Assembly (NCBI GenBank): GCA_002007465.1
Contig: LNAC01000001.1
Coordinates: 2,549,521-2,613,520 of the forward strand
Direction of reading: 5' to 3'
Length of the DNA stretch: 64,000 bases
Source: Ailurus styani
Lineage: Eukaryota > Chordata > Mammalia > Carnivora > Ailuridae
Part shown: positions 16,516 through 28,590 of the stretch, piece after piece
How positions within the stretch are numbered: the first letter of the stretch is position 1
How the letters are laid out: every line of letters begins with the position of its first letter
Translations under genes and position numbers: made by a program
The notes under the pieces: model-generated
Databases searched by the model: none
The model's input: only the letters and a program-made list of their open reading frames with translations
What the model was told of the DNA's origin: nothing

Positions 16516-17814
16516 ATTTTATCACAGCTAAAGTAAAAAAATCCACATTTCATGGAGAATTACTCCTAAGGCGTTTGGTTTTCGGAGGAAACCGTACTTC
16601 CTCCAGAAAGTTGCTGGGCCTGGAGTCCCAGGTCAGTCCTGTGCTCTGCCCCGAGCCAGCCCGGGTCTTCCTCCCCTCTGCTCCCTCGGCTCCGTGCCCA
16701 CAAGCTGTAGAAGGAACGGGGCTCACATAGGCCCCGACTCAGCATCTCCGGGCCACAAAGTCCTGCTCACGGCCTGGGTCCTACCTGCAGGGAGGCCATG
16801 CGGGTGCAGGCTCCCGCCAGCTGTGGCCTCGTGCGGCCCCAGGGGGGCCAGCCCACCCCCGCCCCGGTCTGAATTCTGTCTGGGCCGTTCGGAGGCTGCC
16901 CTCGGTCCCCCGCGGGACAGACACACACCGGCTTCCTCATCTATGCTCATTTTCAGAGTTAAATTTTTCTTGACAGGAGAAAGAAGCCTTCAAGGATGGC
17001 TTTCTAAAGTGGTTTCATTCCTTGCTGAACATACCAGAATATGCTCCCACGTTTTAAATGTCATTGTGCTGTTTCTTAAATGTCTTCGAAAACTTGTTAC
17101 CTTACGAAGTTAGATGTCTGAGATCTCAACCAATCCCACCCCCGCCGCCCTGGTCTGAGCCACCCCGGTGTTTCCCTGGCCCAAGGGACCAGGGCCCGAG
17201 TGTCCCTGGCCCTCCCTCCTGCCCCAGCAGTCCTCAGCACAGCGGCCAGAGGCTCCTCCAAATTAGGGCAGACCGCCCTCCTGCACCCCTGCAGACTTCT
17301 CCCGCCGGCCACCAGGATGGACAGTCAGCCCCACGGTCCCCAGGGAGGTGTCCCTGCCGGCTCCCTCTGAGAGTAACACCCCCACCCAACCCCCACCCAC
17401 ACGCCTTCCCCTCTCTCTCCTTCAGCTTTTCCCCTCAGCACCTGCACCATTTAATACAGCTGCGGCTTTCCTTGAGCAGCGTCTGTCATCCTCTGGACCA
17501 GAAGCCCCGGGGGAGGGGGCCAGTCTGCTTGGACGCTTGCGACCGCCTCAGCACGCCCAGAGCCGGCAAGCGATCCTGAGGCTCAGGATGGGTGGCTTAG
17601 CCTCATTCCACACTGGCCCCGCAGGGCTCAGTTTTCGTTATCTTGCACGGTTTTGCTCCCGGGTGCCTATTTTTTGTGTTAGTGTGGAATATAGAATCTT
17701 CAAAGCAACAGAACAAGGGGAGAATTCCTCCTCCCCGGACGCCAGGTGAACTCCAGAATGTCAGCTGCACTCGCAGCATTCGTGCAAGCCTCACTGTGGG
17801 CCAGGTCCTGGCCA
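16516..17814. other. Unique GC-rich intergenic sequence
   Basis: No gene, RNA or transposon recognised. 17130-17420 is very C-rich. Confidence 0.45.
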
Positions 17815-17995
17815 AAAGCGAGAGAGGCATTCAACATAATAATCCATTTTCACCTGCTCTCTTGTAATCCAAGCTTGTTGTAAAAATAAAGGCGATAAAC
17901 ATCGATAGGAAGGACCAAGATAATCCTCCTTCATCCCAGCTCTGCCTAATCTCCTCCTCTTCCCCCGGTGATAACCTGTTAGCAAGCGGCTATCA
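17815..17995. promoter_or_regulatory. Candidate enhancer: clustered GATA and TAATCC motifs
   Basis: Within about 135 nt there are four GATA cores (17894, 17904, 17919, 17970) and three TAATCC cores (17840, 17865, 17921), in repeat-free AT-balanced sequence between GC-rich DNA and an L1. TAATCC is the OTX/PITX-class homeodomain site and GATA(A/G) the GATA-factor core. No occupancy can be inferred from sequence alone. Confidence 0.35.
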
Positions 17996-18224
17996 ATCTT
18001 TCTAGACCTTGTTCTAAGGTCTTAATACACATTTCCATGTAGTTTAAAAGCCGTAACACAGAGCATGAGTTTTTTATGTTCAGCATCACGTTCTTCCAAT
18101 AATCTCCTCCTGTTGGTACTTGGGGATCCACCCATGTATTCTAGTGGCTGTAGAGAAAGAAGTACATTGATTTAATCTGCTCCCCCATTGAAAAATTTCA
18201 TATTCTTTGCTATTAAAAACAATG

Positions 18225-20265
18225 GTATAGCAACAAAAAGTATATGATAAAACTTTTTAAGATACCATTTTTTAAAGAGAGATACCATTTTCAAGGGTAG
18301 CAGAACATCAAATATCTAGGAATAAACTGAATACGAATTGTTCAAAACTGCTATACTGAAGACCACAAAACAGAATTGAGAAAAATTTTAAAGGTCTAAG
18401 TAATTGGAAGGATATACTCTGTTTGTGGCTTTAAAAACCTAATAAAGTAAAATTTTCCAAAATTGATCTGTAGGTTAAACACCATAAAAATATCCGGGTT
18501 AGTGCTGTGGAAATTAGAAAGTTGAATCTAAAAGTTATATGGGCATGCAGATGGCCAGGGATAGTCAATAATCTTGATGAAAGACAAAACTGGGGAACTT
18601 AGACTAACAAATATCAAGATTTACTTTACAACTATAATTAAAACAGCGGGTTATTGATACAAGGGTAGTTCAAAAGTCCAATCAAATGGAACGCAGAGTC
18701 CAGAAATAGCCCCACACAGACCAGGTAAGGCTGGGTCAAGAAGTGGCTGAGTCCCCTGCACAAAATAAAGTTTAGCTCCTATCTCACATCAGACATAAAA
18801 CTCAAGTCCAGACAGCTATGTGGCTGGATGTGAAAGATAACGTTTTCAGGAGGAAGCACAGGAGAATATGTCTACAAATGTGCCAGGCAAAAATATGTTA
18901 AATAAGACACAAAAAGTTTTAATCATCAAATAAAAAACTGATAAATCAGACGACACTAAAATTAGGAGATTCTGTCCCTTAAAGCAAACCTCCCACAGAA
19001 TGAAAAAGCAAGCCACAGAGTGGGAGGAAATATTTGCACGATATACGTCTGACAAAGAACTCATCAGAATATAAAGAAGCCCTGCATATCAATAAGAAAA
19101 AATAGCTTAATTTAAAAAAATGGACAAAATACTTGAACAGGCAATTCACAGAAATCTAGATATCCTAAGAACCAATAAATACAAAAAGGATGCTAAAGTT
19201 CATTAGGTACCAGGGTTACGAACAATAAAGCACAAAGAGGGGCCAGCACACTTTTACCAGAATGGTTAACTATGACGAATCAGGCAATATCATGTGTTCG
19301 CAAATATGCAGACTGGAAGGAATGCTCACACACAGCTGGGGTGTGAATTGGTACGACCGCTTTCGTCAATTCCTTGGCTACAGTTCCTAATGCTACACAT
19401 TATTAGGACTCAGCAATCCCAGTGTTAGCTGTACCCCCAACAGCACTGTGTACGAATATTTACTAAATCACATCAACAAAAATGCTAATAGCAGCACTGT
19501 TTTTTAACAGCTTTGCTGAGGTATAACTGAAATACAAATAACTATACATATTTAACATATGGAATTTGAGGGTTCGGACAAATATATACACCCATTAGAC
19601 CATCACCACAATCAAGGTAATGGAGATATGCATCACTTCCCAAAGTTTCCATGAGTAGCACTATTTCTAAAGGTCCCCAAATGGAAACATGTCCATCAAC
19701 AGTAAAATGAATGAATGACGTCGTGGCACACTCACACAATATAAATATTTTATTTTTTAAAAAATATTTTACTTATTTGAGAGAGAGAGATTGAGAGAGA
19801 GCATGAGAGGGGAGAAGGTCAGAGGGAGAAGCAGACTCCCCATGGAGCCGGGAGCCCGATGCGGGGCTCGATCCCGGGACTCTGGGATCACGACCTGAGC
19901 CGAAGGCAGTCGCTTAACCAACGGAGCCCCCCAGGCGCCCGAAATAAATGTTTCCGGGGACAATAAGATGTTTCTTATTCCTACATGCGCTCACATGGGT
20001 GACCTCACTTACCAATGTCAACTAAAAAAGCCAGACATAAGAGAGAACATGCCGTGTGATTTCCATTTACATACAGGTCGAAACTAGGCAAAATGAATCA
20101 GTGTGAAAAGTCAGAATTGAGGTTCCCTTGGGCGGGGTAAGAGAAGGTAGGTGGGATCCTGGTATGCTCACTTCGTAAAAACCCAGAGAACTCAATGCTT
20201 ATGATTCCTGAAATGTTCTCCTTCAACAAAAAATTTACACTAAAAAGTGCTACATAGAACATCCT
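18225..20265 (+). mobile_element. Old L1 fragment split by a CAN-SINE
   Basis: Degenerate ORF2/3' UTR sequence: CAAATATCTAGGAATAAACTG, AAAATTGATCTGTAGG, AATCAAATGGAACGCAGAGTCC, AGAACTCATCAGAATATAAAG, GGACTCAGCAATCCCAG. It resumes after the SINE with GACCTCACTTACCAATG, AGCCAGACATAAGAG and CCATTTACATACAGG. + orientation. The stretch 17996-18224 is AT-rich and may be further LINE debris. Confidence 0.7.
19752..19942 (-). mobile_element. CAN-SINE (tRNA-Lys derived), inserted in L1
   Basis: In the sense of the element: GGGCGCCTGGGGGGCTCCG, GACTGCCTTCGGCTCAGGTCG, GATCGAGCCCCGCATCGGGC, a CT-rich segment, then an A/T-rich tail. The A-rich tail is on the left in this orientation. Flanks suggest an imperfect duplication (ATAAATATTT left, ATAAATGTTT right). 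Confidence 0.88.
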
Positions 20266-20394
20266 TGTAACTGGTATATTTGTGCATAAATCAGCATTTC
20301 TGTAAGGAATTGCTCCTAAGGTAAAACTGTTAGTTCACTTTTTAAATTTGAACTTTAAATTTGGGTTAGGTATTGCCAAATGGTCTCCTTCGCC

Positions 20395-22738
20395 AGCATG
20401 TACGAAAACAGCTATTTCCAAGAGTCCTGGCCAGAGCAATTATGTAAGAAAAAGAAATAAAAGGTATCGGAATTGGAAAGAAAGAAACAACACTGGGTCT
20501 ATTTGCAGTGGACATGATTTTATACAGAGAAGATTGCAAGTTCCACCAAAATACTGTCAAATTCAACCAATAAATTCGGTAAAGTTGCAAGATACAAAAA
20601 TCAACATACAAAAATCAGTACTTTCTCTATACACTAACAAACATCTGAGAAAGAAAGAAAACAATCCTATTTATAATAGCATCAAAAACAATAAAATACT
20701 TTGGAATACATTTAACTGAGGAGGGGAACCATCTCTACACTGAAAACTATAAGACACTGATGAAAGAAACTGAAAACACAAATAATTGGAAAGATATCCC
20801 ATGTGCATGGATTGGAAGAACATTACAAAAATGTCCATATTACCCAAAGCCATCTACAGATTCAGTGCACTCCCTATCAAAATCCTAACAGCATTTTTCA
20901 CACAACTAGAACAAGCCAAAACTTTGTACGGAGCCACAAAAGATCCTGAATAGCCAAAGCAATGGAGAAAGAACAAAGTTGGAGGCATCACCCATCCTGA
21001 TTTCAAACTGTATTACAAAGAACAGACACACAGACCAAGGCGACAGAATAGAGAGCCCAGAAATAACGCATGCATGTACTGTCAGCTAATATTTGACAAG
21101 GAATCCAGGAACACTCACTGGAGGAAATGTACTCTTTTCGGTAAATGGTGCCGGGGAGAATCAGAGACTCACACGTAAAAGAATCAGAGTAGGTCTCTGA
21201 CGCCACTCATACAAATTAACTCCAAGTGTTTGATTGAAGACTTACTGTAAGATCTGAAACCATAAAACTCTCAGGAGAAGACAGATGGGAAAGAGCTCTT
21301 CGGCATGGGTTTGTCAGTGTTTTGGATAAGACACCCAGACCACAAAGAATAAAATAAAAAATAGGAGTGCTGGGGTGGCTCAGTTAGTTAAGCATCTGCC
21401 GTCAGCTCAGGTCCTGGGATCAAGCCCCCATGGAGCTCCCTGCTCAGCGGGGAACCTGCTTCTCCCTCTGCCTCTTCCACCACCCACCACTCGTGCATGC
21501 TCTCTCAAACAAACAAACAAACAAACAAACAAAGCCAAAACCAAAACAACAACAACAACAAAGGGAGTCCACATCAAGCTAAAAAGTTTCTGCAGAGCAA
21601 AAGAAACCATCCACAAAGTCACAAGCCAACCTACAGAATGGGAGAAAAAGTTTGCAAACCGCCCATCTGATAAGGCTTAATTTCAAAATACATAAGCAAT
21701 ACATAAAACTCAAGAGCACAAAAGAAAATCCAATTATAAAGGGGCAAAAATCCTGAAACAGTTTTCCAAAGATACCCAAATGGCCAACGGGTACATGAAA
21801 AGGTGCTCAGCATCACTAATTATCAGGGAAGTGCACACCCAAACCACCATGAGACGCCACCTGATGCCTTTTTTAGGACGGGTGTCACGGAAGACAAAGA
21901 TAACCAATGCTCACCAAGACGAGGAGGGAGGGGAACCCTTGTTGCATAGCTGGTGGGAATGAAAACTGGTGCAGCTACTAAGGCAAATAGTATGGAGATT
22001 CTTCAAAGGAATAAAAACAGAACTGCCACATGATCGACCTTTTTCACTTCTGGGTATACATCCAAAGGAAACGACATCAGTCTCCCAAAGGGACACCGAC
22101 ACCCCCACGCTCGCTGCAGTGTCTTTGCAACAGCCCCATCGTGGAAACAACCTAAGTGTCCAATGTTGATGAATAAAGTAAACGTGGCATATAGAATAAA
22201 TACAAACGCACACACACAATGGGACACTCTTCAGCCATAGAAATGAAGGATTGGTGACACTGTGGATGAACCTTGAGGGAATCATGCTAAGTGAAACAAA
22301 TGAGACAGAAAAAGACAAATACTGTATAATCTCACGACTATGTGGAATCTAAAAAAACCTAAACTCCTAGAAACAGATGAGATTGGAGGTTGCCAGAGGT
22401 GGGGGATGGGGCTGGAGGATTTGGGTTGAAGGTGGTTACAATGTTTCACTTTGTAAGTTATAAGATAAATGAGCTCTGGGGATGTAACCTGCATGATGAC
22501 TGTAGCTGAAATACTACTGTTTATGCACTTCACAGTCACCAGGAAAGAAGATCTTAAAAGGTCTTATTACAAGGAAAAAGCATTTTTTATAAAATGATGA
22601 GGTGAGATGATGGACATTAACTGAACTTATTCTGGTGATCTTTTCACAATCCACACATTATCCAATCATCATGTATACCTCACACTGCTACAATGTTTAT
22701 GTCAATTATATCTCAATATAACTGGAAAAAATTAAAAA
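20395..22738 (+). mobile_element. L1 fragment split by a CAN-SINE
   Basis: Starts near TCCTGGCCAGAGCAATTATG (RT motif C region onward) and shows ATACACTAACAAACATCTGAG, AAGACACTGATGAAAGAAACTG, CAGGGAAGTGCACACC, TTGTTGCATAGCTGGTGGG and a 3' UTR ending ATCTCAATATAACTGG. Numerous stops. + orientation. It is interrupted at 21362-21535 by a SINE and continues in register of L1 order. Confidence 0.8.
21362..21535 (+). mobile_element. CAN-SINE with (CAAA)n tail, nested in L1
   Basis: GGGGTGGCTCAGTTAGTTAAGC, TCAGCTCAGGTCCTGGGATC, GCTTCTCCCTCTGCCTCTTCC, ending in (CAAA)n at about 21506-21534, with a CAA-rich stretch to 21560. Sense orientation. Confidence 0.9.
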
Positions 22739-22794
22739 ATCTTTCACTGCCTATCTTTGCTCATAATTATATAATTCATTCCTTCATTTAAACA

Positions 22795-23097
22795 CAGTTG
22801 TCATAAAAGGATAAATACTGCACGACTCCACTTACCTGCGGTCCCCACAGCAGTCAAATTTGCGGACGCAGAGAGTAGAGTGGTGGGGACCCGGAGGAGG
22901 AGGAGGAGGGGATGGGAAGTCAGTCTTCCAAGCTCCAGAGTTCGGGCTGCGCGAGATCACGAGGTCCTGAAGACGATGACACGATGACACGGGCAGGTGC
23001 CCAGCAGAGTCATGCACCCCATGCCGCTGGGCCACGCTCTGAGAGACAGTGAAAAGGACCAATGCTATGTCTATTTCAGTGCAAATTTTAAAAAAAC
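22795..23097 (+). mobile_element. Old L1 3' UTR fragment
   Basis: TGCACGACTCCACTTACCTG, AGCAGTCAAATTTGCGGACG, AGAGAGTAGAGTGGTGGGGAC resemble the L1M 3' UTR after ORF2. + orientation with approximate borders. Confidence 0.55.
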
Positions 23098-23216
23098 TTA
23101 GAAACATTTATTGGGGGGCTATAGGGGTCAGGCACTGTTCTAGGTCTGGGGATAAAGCTATGAATCAAAAGACAAACATTTACTGCTCTTGAAAGACTTA
23201 CATTCTAGTGAGGTTG
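23098..23216 (-). repeat. L2 LINE 3' end relic
   Basis: ACATTTATTGGGGGGC, CAGGCACTGTTCTAGG, GGGGATAAAGCTATGAATC and CTTACATTCTAGTGAGG match the complement of the L2 3' terminus. Confidence 0.75.
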
Positions 23217-23227
23217 TTATCAGTCAA

Positions 23228-26224
23228 AATTTTTGCTAATTGAGAGCAGAAATAAATGATATAGACACTGAAGAAACAAGAGAACAGATCAATGAAACCG
23301 GGAGGTAGTTCTTCGAAGAGATGAACAAAACTGATAAACCTCTAGCCTGACTCATCAAAGGGAAAGAGAGAGAGAGAGAGAGGGAGAGACAGAGGACTCA
23401 AAGTCACAAATGGAAGAAGAGAAATAACCAACCGCACACAAGTACAAACCACTGTAAGAATCCATTGTGAAAAATTATATGCCAACAAGTTGGACAATCT
23501 AGAAGAAATGGATAAATTCCTAGGAACATATGTCTTACCACAGCTGAATCAGGAAGAGGTAGAAAATTTGAACAAACTGATTACCAGCAATGAAACTGAG
23601 TCCATAATAAAAAGACTTCCAACAAACAAAATCCCAGGGCCAGACAGCTACACAGGTGAATTCTACCGAACATTCTGAAACTATTCCAAAAAACAAGAAG
23701 GAAATTTTCCAAGTTCATTCTCTGAGGCCAGCACTACCCTGATACTAAAACCAGATGAAGACACTGTAAAAAGAGAACTACTGGACAATATCTCGGCCTG
23801 ACGAACATAGATGCAGAAATCCTCAACAAAATACTAGCAAACTGAATCCAACAATACATTAAAAAAATCATTCACCACAACCAAGTGGGATTTATTCCCG
23901 GGGTGCAAGGGTGGTTCAATATTCACAAATCAGTGTGATACATCACATCAGTAAGAGAAAGGATAAAAACACATATGGTCATTTCAATAAATGCAGAAAA
24001 AGCATTCGACAAAGGACAACATCCATTCATGGTTTAAAAAAAAAACCACGACAAAAAGTAGGCTTCGGGGGAACATACCTTAAATGATAAAGGTCATATA
24101 CAAAAAACTCACAGGGAACATCATACTCAATGTTGAAAAACTGAGAGGTTTTCTGCTGAGGTTCAGGAACAAGACAGGAATGTCCACTCTCACCACTTTT
24201 ACTTAACATGGTACTGGAAGTCCTAGCCACAGCAATCAGACAAATACCAGAAATAAAAGTCATCCAAATTGGTAAGGAAGAAGTAAAGCTGTCATCATTT
24301 GCAGATGACATGGTACTACACATAGAAAACCCTAAAGACTCCACCAAAAAACTACTAGAACCAATAAATGAATTCAGTGAAGTTGCAAGATACAAAATCA
24401 ATGTGCAGAAATACACATTTGGATTGTATGCTTCTATACACTATAAATAATGAAGCAAAAGAGAAATTAAGAAAATACTCCCATTTACAATTGCACCAAA
24501 AATAATAAACATGTCTAGGAATAAAGCCAACCAAAGAGGTGAATGACCTGTATTCTGAAAACTATAAAACACTGATGAAAGAAATGGAAATTGATACAAA
24601 TAAGTGGAAAGACATTCCATGCTCATGGGTTGGAAGAACAAATACTGTTAAATACTGTTAAAATGTCTATACCACCCAAAGCAATCTACAGATTTAATGC
24701 AATCCCTACCAAAATACTGCCAGCATTTTTCACAGAACTAGAACAATCCCACAAAAGACCCTGAATAGCCAAAGCAATCTTGAAAAAGAGAAACCAAACT
24801 GGTGATATCACAATCCCAGACTTCAAGTTATACTGCAAGGCTATAATCATCCAGACAGTATGGTAGTGGCACAAAAACAGACACACAGATCAATGGAACA
24901 CAACAGAAAAACCCAGAAACAAATCTATATTTTTATGATCAATTAATCTTCAACAAAGCAGGAAGAATATCCAGTGGAAAAAAGACAGTCTCTTCAACAA
25001 TTGGTTTTGGGAAAATTGGACAAGCTATATACAAAAGAATGACACTGGACCACTTTCTTACATACACACAAAAATAAACTCGAAATGGATTAAAGATCTA
25101 AATGTGAGACCTAAAGCCATAAAAGTCCTAGAAGAGAGCCTAGCCAGTAATTTCTCTATCACCAGCTATAGATAGGTCTACTGAGGCAAGGGAAACAAAA
25201 GCAAATATAAACTACAGGGACTTCATCAAAGTAAAAAGCTTCTGCACAGCAAAGGAAACAATCGAGAAAACTAAAGGCAGCCTATAGAATGGAAGAAGAT
25301 ATTTGTAAATGACATATATGATAAAGGGTTAGTAACTAAAATATATATAAAGAACTTGTACAACTCAATGGCCCCCAAACCAAATAATCCAATTAAAAAA
25401 ATGAGAAGACATGAATAGACATTTCTCCAAAGAAGACATCCAGATGGCTAACAGACACATGGAAAGATGCTCAACATCACTCATCATCAGGGAAATGCAA
25501 ATCAAAACTACAATGAGATGTCACCTCATCCCTATCAAAGTGGCTAAAATAAAAAACAGGAGAAATAACAAGTGTCGGCAAGGATGTAGACAAAAAGGAA
25601 CCCTCCTGCTGGGTGTGCAAGCTGTTGTAATCCCTCTGGACAACAGTAAGGGGGTTCCTCCTAGAGTTAAAAATAGAATCACCATATCATCTGGCAATCA
25701 CACTACTATTGACCCAAAAAATACAAAAACACTAATTCAAAGGGATACGTGCACCTTTATGTTTACACCAGCATTACCTACAACAGTCAAAGTGTCCATA
25801 GGTAGATGAATGGATATAGAAAATGAGGTGTGTATTATATATATACATACATATACACAATGGAATATTACTCAGCGATAAAAAAGAATAAATTCTTGCC
25901 ATCTGCAACAACATAGATGAAGCTAGAGAGTGTAATGCTAAGTGAAGTAAGTCAGAGCAAGACAAATACCATAAGATTTTACTCATATGTCAAATTAAGA
26001 AACAAAACAAATTGGCAAAGGAAAGAGAGAAACCAAGAAACAGACTTTTAATTATAGAAACCAAAATGATGGTTGTCACAGGGGTGGGGGGAATAGGTGA
26101 AGGGAATTAAGACCACATGAATCATGATGAGCACTGAGTAATGTATAGAGTGGTTGAATCACTATATTGTGCACCTGAAACTAATATAATGGTGTTTATT
26201 AACTATACTGGAAATAAAATAAAA
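23228..26224 (+). mobile_element. L1 fragment, about 3 kb of ORF2 and 3' UTR
   Basis: Begins in the ORF2 region before RT and proceeds through CCCAGGGCCAGACAGCTACAC, GGGATTTATTCCCGGGGTGC, the intact FADDM codons at 24298-24312, the tail region CTCATCATCAGGGAAATGC, and an end at CTATACTGGAAATAAAATAA. Frameshifts and stops break the reading frame. A (GA)n run lies at about 23364-23389. + orientation; no target duplication was identified. Confidence 0.85.
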
Positions 26225-26234
26225 AACTTATTAT

Positions 26235-27085
26235 AACTATTATTTTTGCTGACCTGATTGGTAACAATGTGATCTGTTTTAATTTGTATTTGTTTAATTC
26301 CTAGTAAGGTTAGTATATTTTCACATATTTATGGACCATTTGTATTCTGTGAAGTGTCTGTTATCGTCTATTTTTCTATTGCACTACTTATTAATTTGCA
26401 GCAGCTCTTTGTATTTTATGGCTATTACCCCTTTTTATTTACATGCTGCAAATATATTTTCCAAGTCCACAGCGTTGCTTTGGGCTTCGGTTCCAGTGGC
26501 CTGCCCCTGCCTCTGGCAAAATGTAAGCCAGTCTTTCCCTTCATGGTGCCACGTCTTTGCTTAGGCTTATCTTCTCCGTCCTAAGATTTAAAAACAAAAT
26601 TCTCTTACATCTTATCCTGATACTTTGATAGTTTTCATAGGTCTTTAATCTCTCCAGAGTTTAATTTTATGTTTGATATGAGGAGAAATTTACTTTTATT
26701 TTTTTATATGGGAACAAATTATTCCCAAACCATATACTGAATTATCAGCCCATCTTTTTCGCAGATTTAAAATATGACATTATTGCTGATAATTCTTTAT
26801 TTTCCTTCCACTGACCTTTTTGGGTATTTTCTCCCAGACACCATTTATTTTAATGTCCATAGCTTTTTTTTTTAAACATAATTTTATTCCTAGAAGAGCA
26901 AACCTCCTCTTGAGAATCTTTAAAATTTTTCTTAGCTATTTTTGTGGATTTACTCCTCCAAATAATTTTAGAATGAGTTTGATACTGTATAGAATTCATA
27001 ATTTGGGGAGTATTGGCTTTAAAGTATTGAGTTTTCCCATTCAGGACCAAAAGAATTGTCTCCATTTAGGACACCAGAATTAAGA
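26235..27085 (-). mobile_element. Old L1/HAL1-type 3' sequence, antisense
   Basis: Typical complementary L1 3' ORF/UTR text: ATTTTCACATATTTATGGACC, GTATTCTGTGAAGTGTCTG, CTTTTTGGGTATTTTCTCCCAG, AATTTTAGAATGAGTTTG. AT-rich, no ORF. Borders approximate. Confidence 0.6.
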
Positions 27086-27803
27086 GCTATTGGGACAAGT
27101 GCCCCACAGGAGAGGTGGAGAGCGCTCTGAGAACTTGGATTTGGGGAACCGTCCTTGGTCGGAGCCAAAGCAGGAGAGGAGGTTTGAGCACCAGGAAGGC
27201 TTGCCTCCGGAGGGCCTGTTTCAGTTCACCGGCAAACTCCAAGGGAAGAAAGGCATCGGCAGAGAGCCGTCGGCCCCCGCGGCTCAGGAGAGTTCTGGAC
27301 TCTGCACGCACCGGGCAGTGCGCACAGATGCTCCCGGCTCTCCCGTCTGACAACACCTCTGTGAGGAGGAGGCTGCAGAGCCCACTGGAAATCGCCAGCA
27401 AGGGCTGGTCTCTGCAAGGGTCCTGGGAAGTGCTCAGGGATGTGGGCCAGAGACAGGGAATGGAAAGAGAAAACACACGCTGAAAACGCGAATGGGTCTG
27501 GGGCCCCTGGAAAGCCCCTTCTTTAGAAAAGCTAAGGGAGAGCCCGAGACCGTGAGCCAGCGCACTGGACGGTTGGGAGGGCTGCGGACCAAGGCGGCCT
27601 CGGAGGAACCGGCAGGTGCAGGGGTGGCCCTGGAGTGAAGGAGCCCTGGGCGGGCGGCGCGGGGGAGAAGGCGCGGCTGCAGGCCGGGCCCTTGGCCGGG
27701 CTCGGGCTGGGGAGCCTCCGGGGATCGCTCTGACATTGGGGGACCCCGCCAGCGGCCACCGGGGAGGCCCTCCTGGCCGGCGCCGAGGACCGGCTGGCTC
27801 CCG

Positions 27804-28032
27804 GGCCCGTAGCGCTCCGAGCAGTGCTCGGGGGGCCCAGCCGGACCCCGGGAGGCCGCGCGCATCCAAGGGCGGGGACGGGCCGGCCGGCACGCACCGG
27901 TGACCTTGAGGCTCGCCNGGCCCGCAGCGCTCCGAGCAGTGCTCGGGGGGCCCAGCCGGACCCCGGGAGGCCGCGTGCATCCAAGGGCGGGGACGGGCCG
28001 GCCGGCGCGCACCGGTGACCTTGAGGCTCGCC
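27804..28032. repeat. 115-bp tandem duplication across a single N
   Basis: Copies at 27804-27917 and 27919-28032 (114 nt each) differ at only three positions (transitions near 27810, 27860 and 27892). The N at 27918 lies exactly at the join. Could be an unmerged contig or haplotype overlap, or a genuine recent duplication. Confidence 0.9.
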
Positions 28033-28410
28033 GCGGCCCTAGCGGCAGGACTCAGCCCCGCCAGCCTCCCAGGACGCCCGGCGCCGGAACCAGGGCATCG
28101 GAGGCGTGGGCACGAGTCCCGGCGAGAGCTGGGGCCCTAGCGCCACCGGTCAGGAGGCGGTCACCGTCACCGCCCAGGGCAGTCCCAGACCCCGCTTTTT
28201 TGTTCTCTTGAAACGGAGCCCATCGTAACCCGGGAAACCAATCCGTTGGTTGGCTGGCCCTGAACACACCTGCTCCCACATCGAGGCGGTTACCACCTTG
28301 GTGCCCGAGCGCCTCCTCCAGGAAGGATGGGAGACGCAGAACACAGCCCGGGACTCGCGGGGTGCAGGCCACTGTCACACGCACCTCTGCTGCCGCAGCC
28401 AGCGCGGTAT

Positions 28411-28590
28411 CCGTGGGTCCGTGCGGGTGTTTGCGGGTCGGTGCAGGTATTCGCAGGTATGCGCGGGTCCGTGAGGGTATCTGCGGGTCTGTGTGGGTCC
28501 GTGCGGGTGTGCGCGGGTCCGTGAGGGTGTGCGTGGGTCTGTGCGGGTATCTGCGGGTCTGTGTGGGTCCGTGCGGGTGTGCGCGGGTGC
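28411..28590 (+). repeat. 10-bp G-rich minisatellite
   Basis: About 18 units of consensus GCGGGTCTGT with variants GTGGGTCCGT, GAGGGTATCT, GCGGGTGTGC. Most units contain GGG, so GGG runs recur every 10 nt with 7-nt spacers. A higher-order alternation of unit types is visible. Confidence 0.9.

Noticed and set aside
18000..18224. AT-rich segment as part of the upstream regulatory block
   Set aside because: May be LINE 3' debris; not distinctive enough to call either way.
19752..19942. tRNA-like segments at SINE heads
   Set aside because: They belong to CAN-SINEs with A-rich tails and target duplications; not functional tRNA genes.
23490..24450. Reverse-transcriptase-like ORFs as possible host genes
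   Set aside because: They are pieces of L1 ORF2 in a frameshifted fragment, not a domesticated gene; no single open frame spans the domain.
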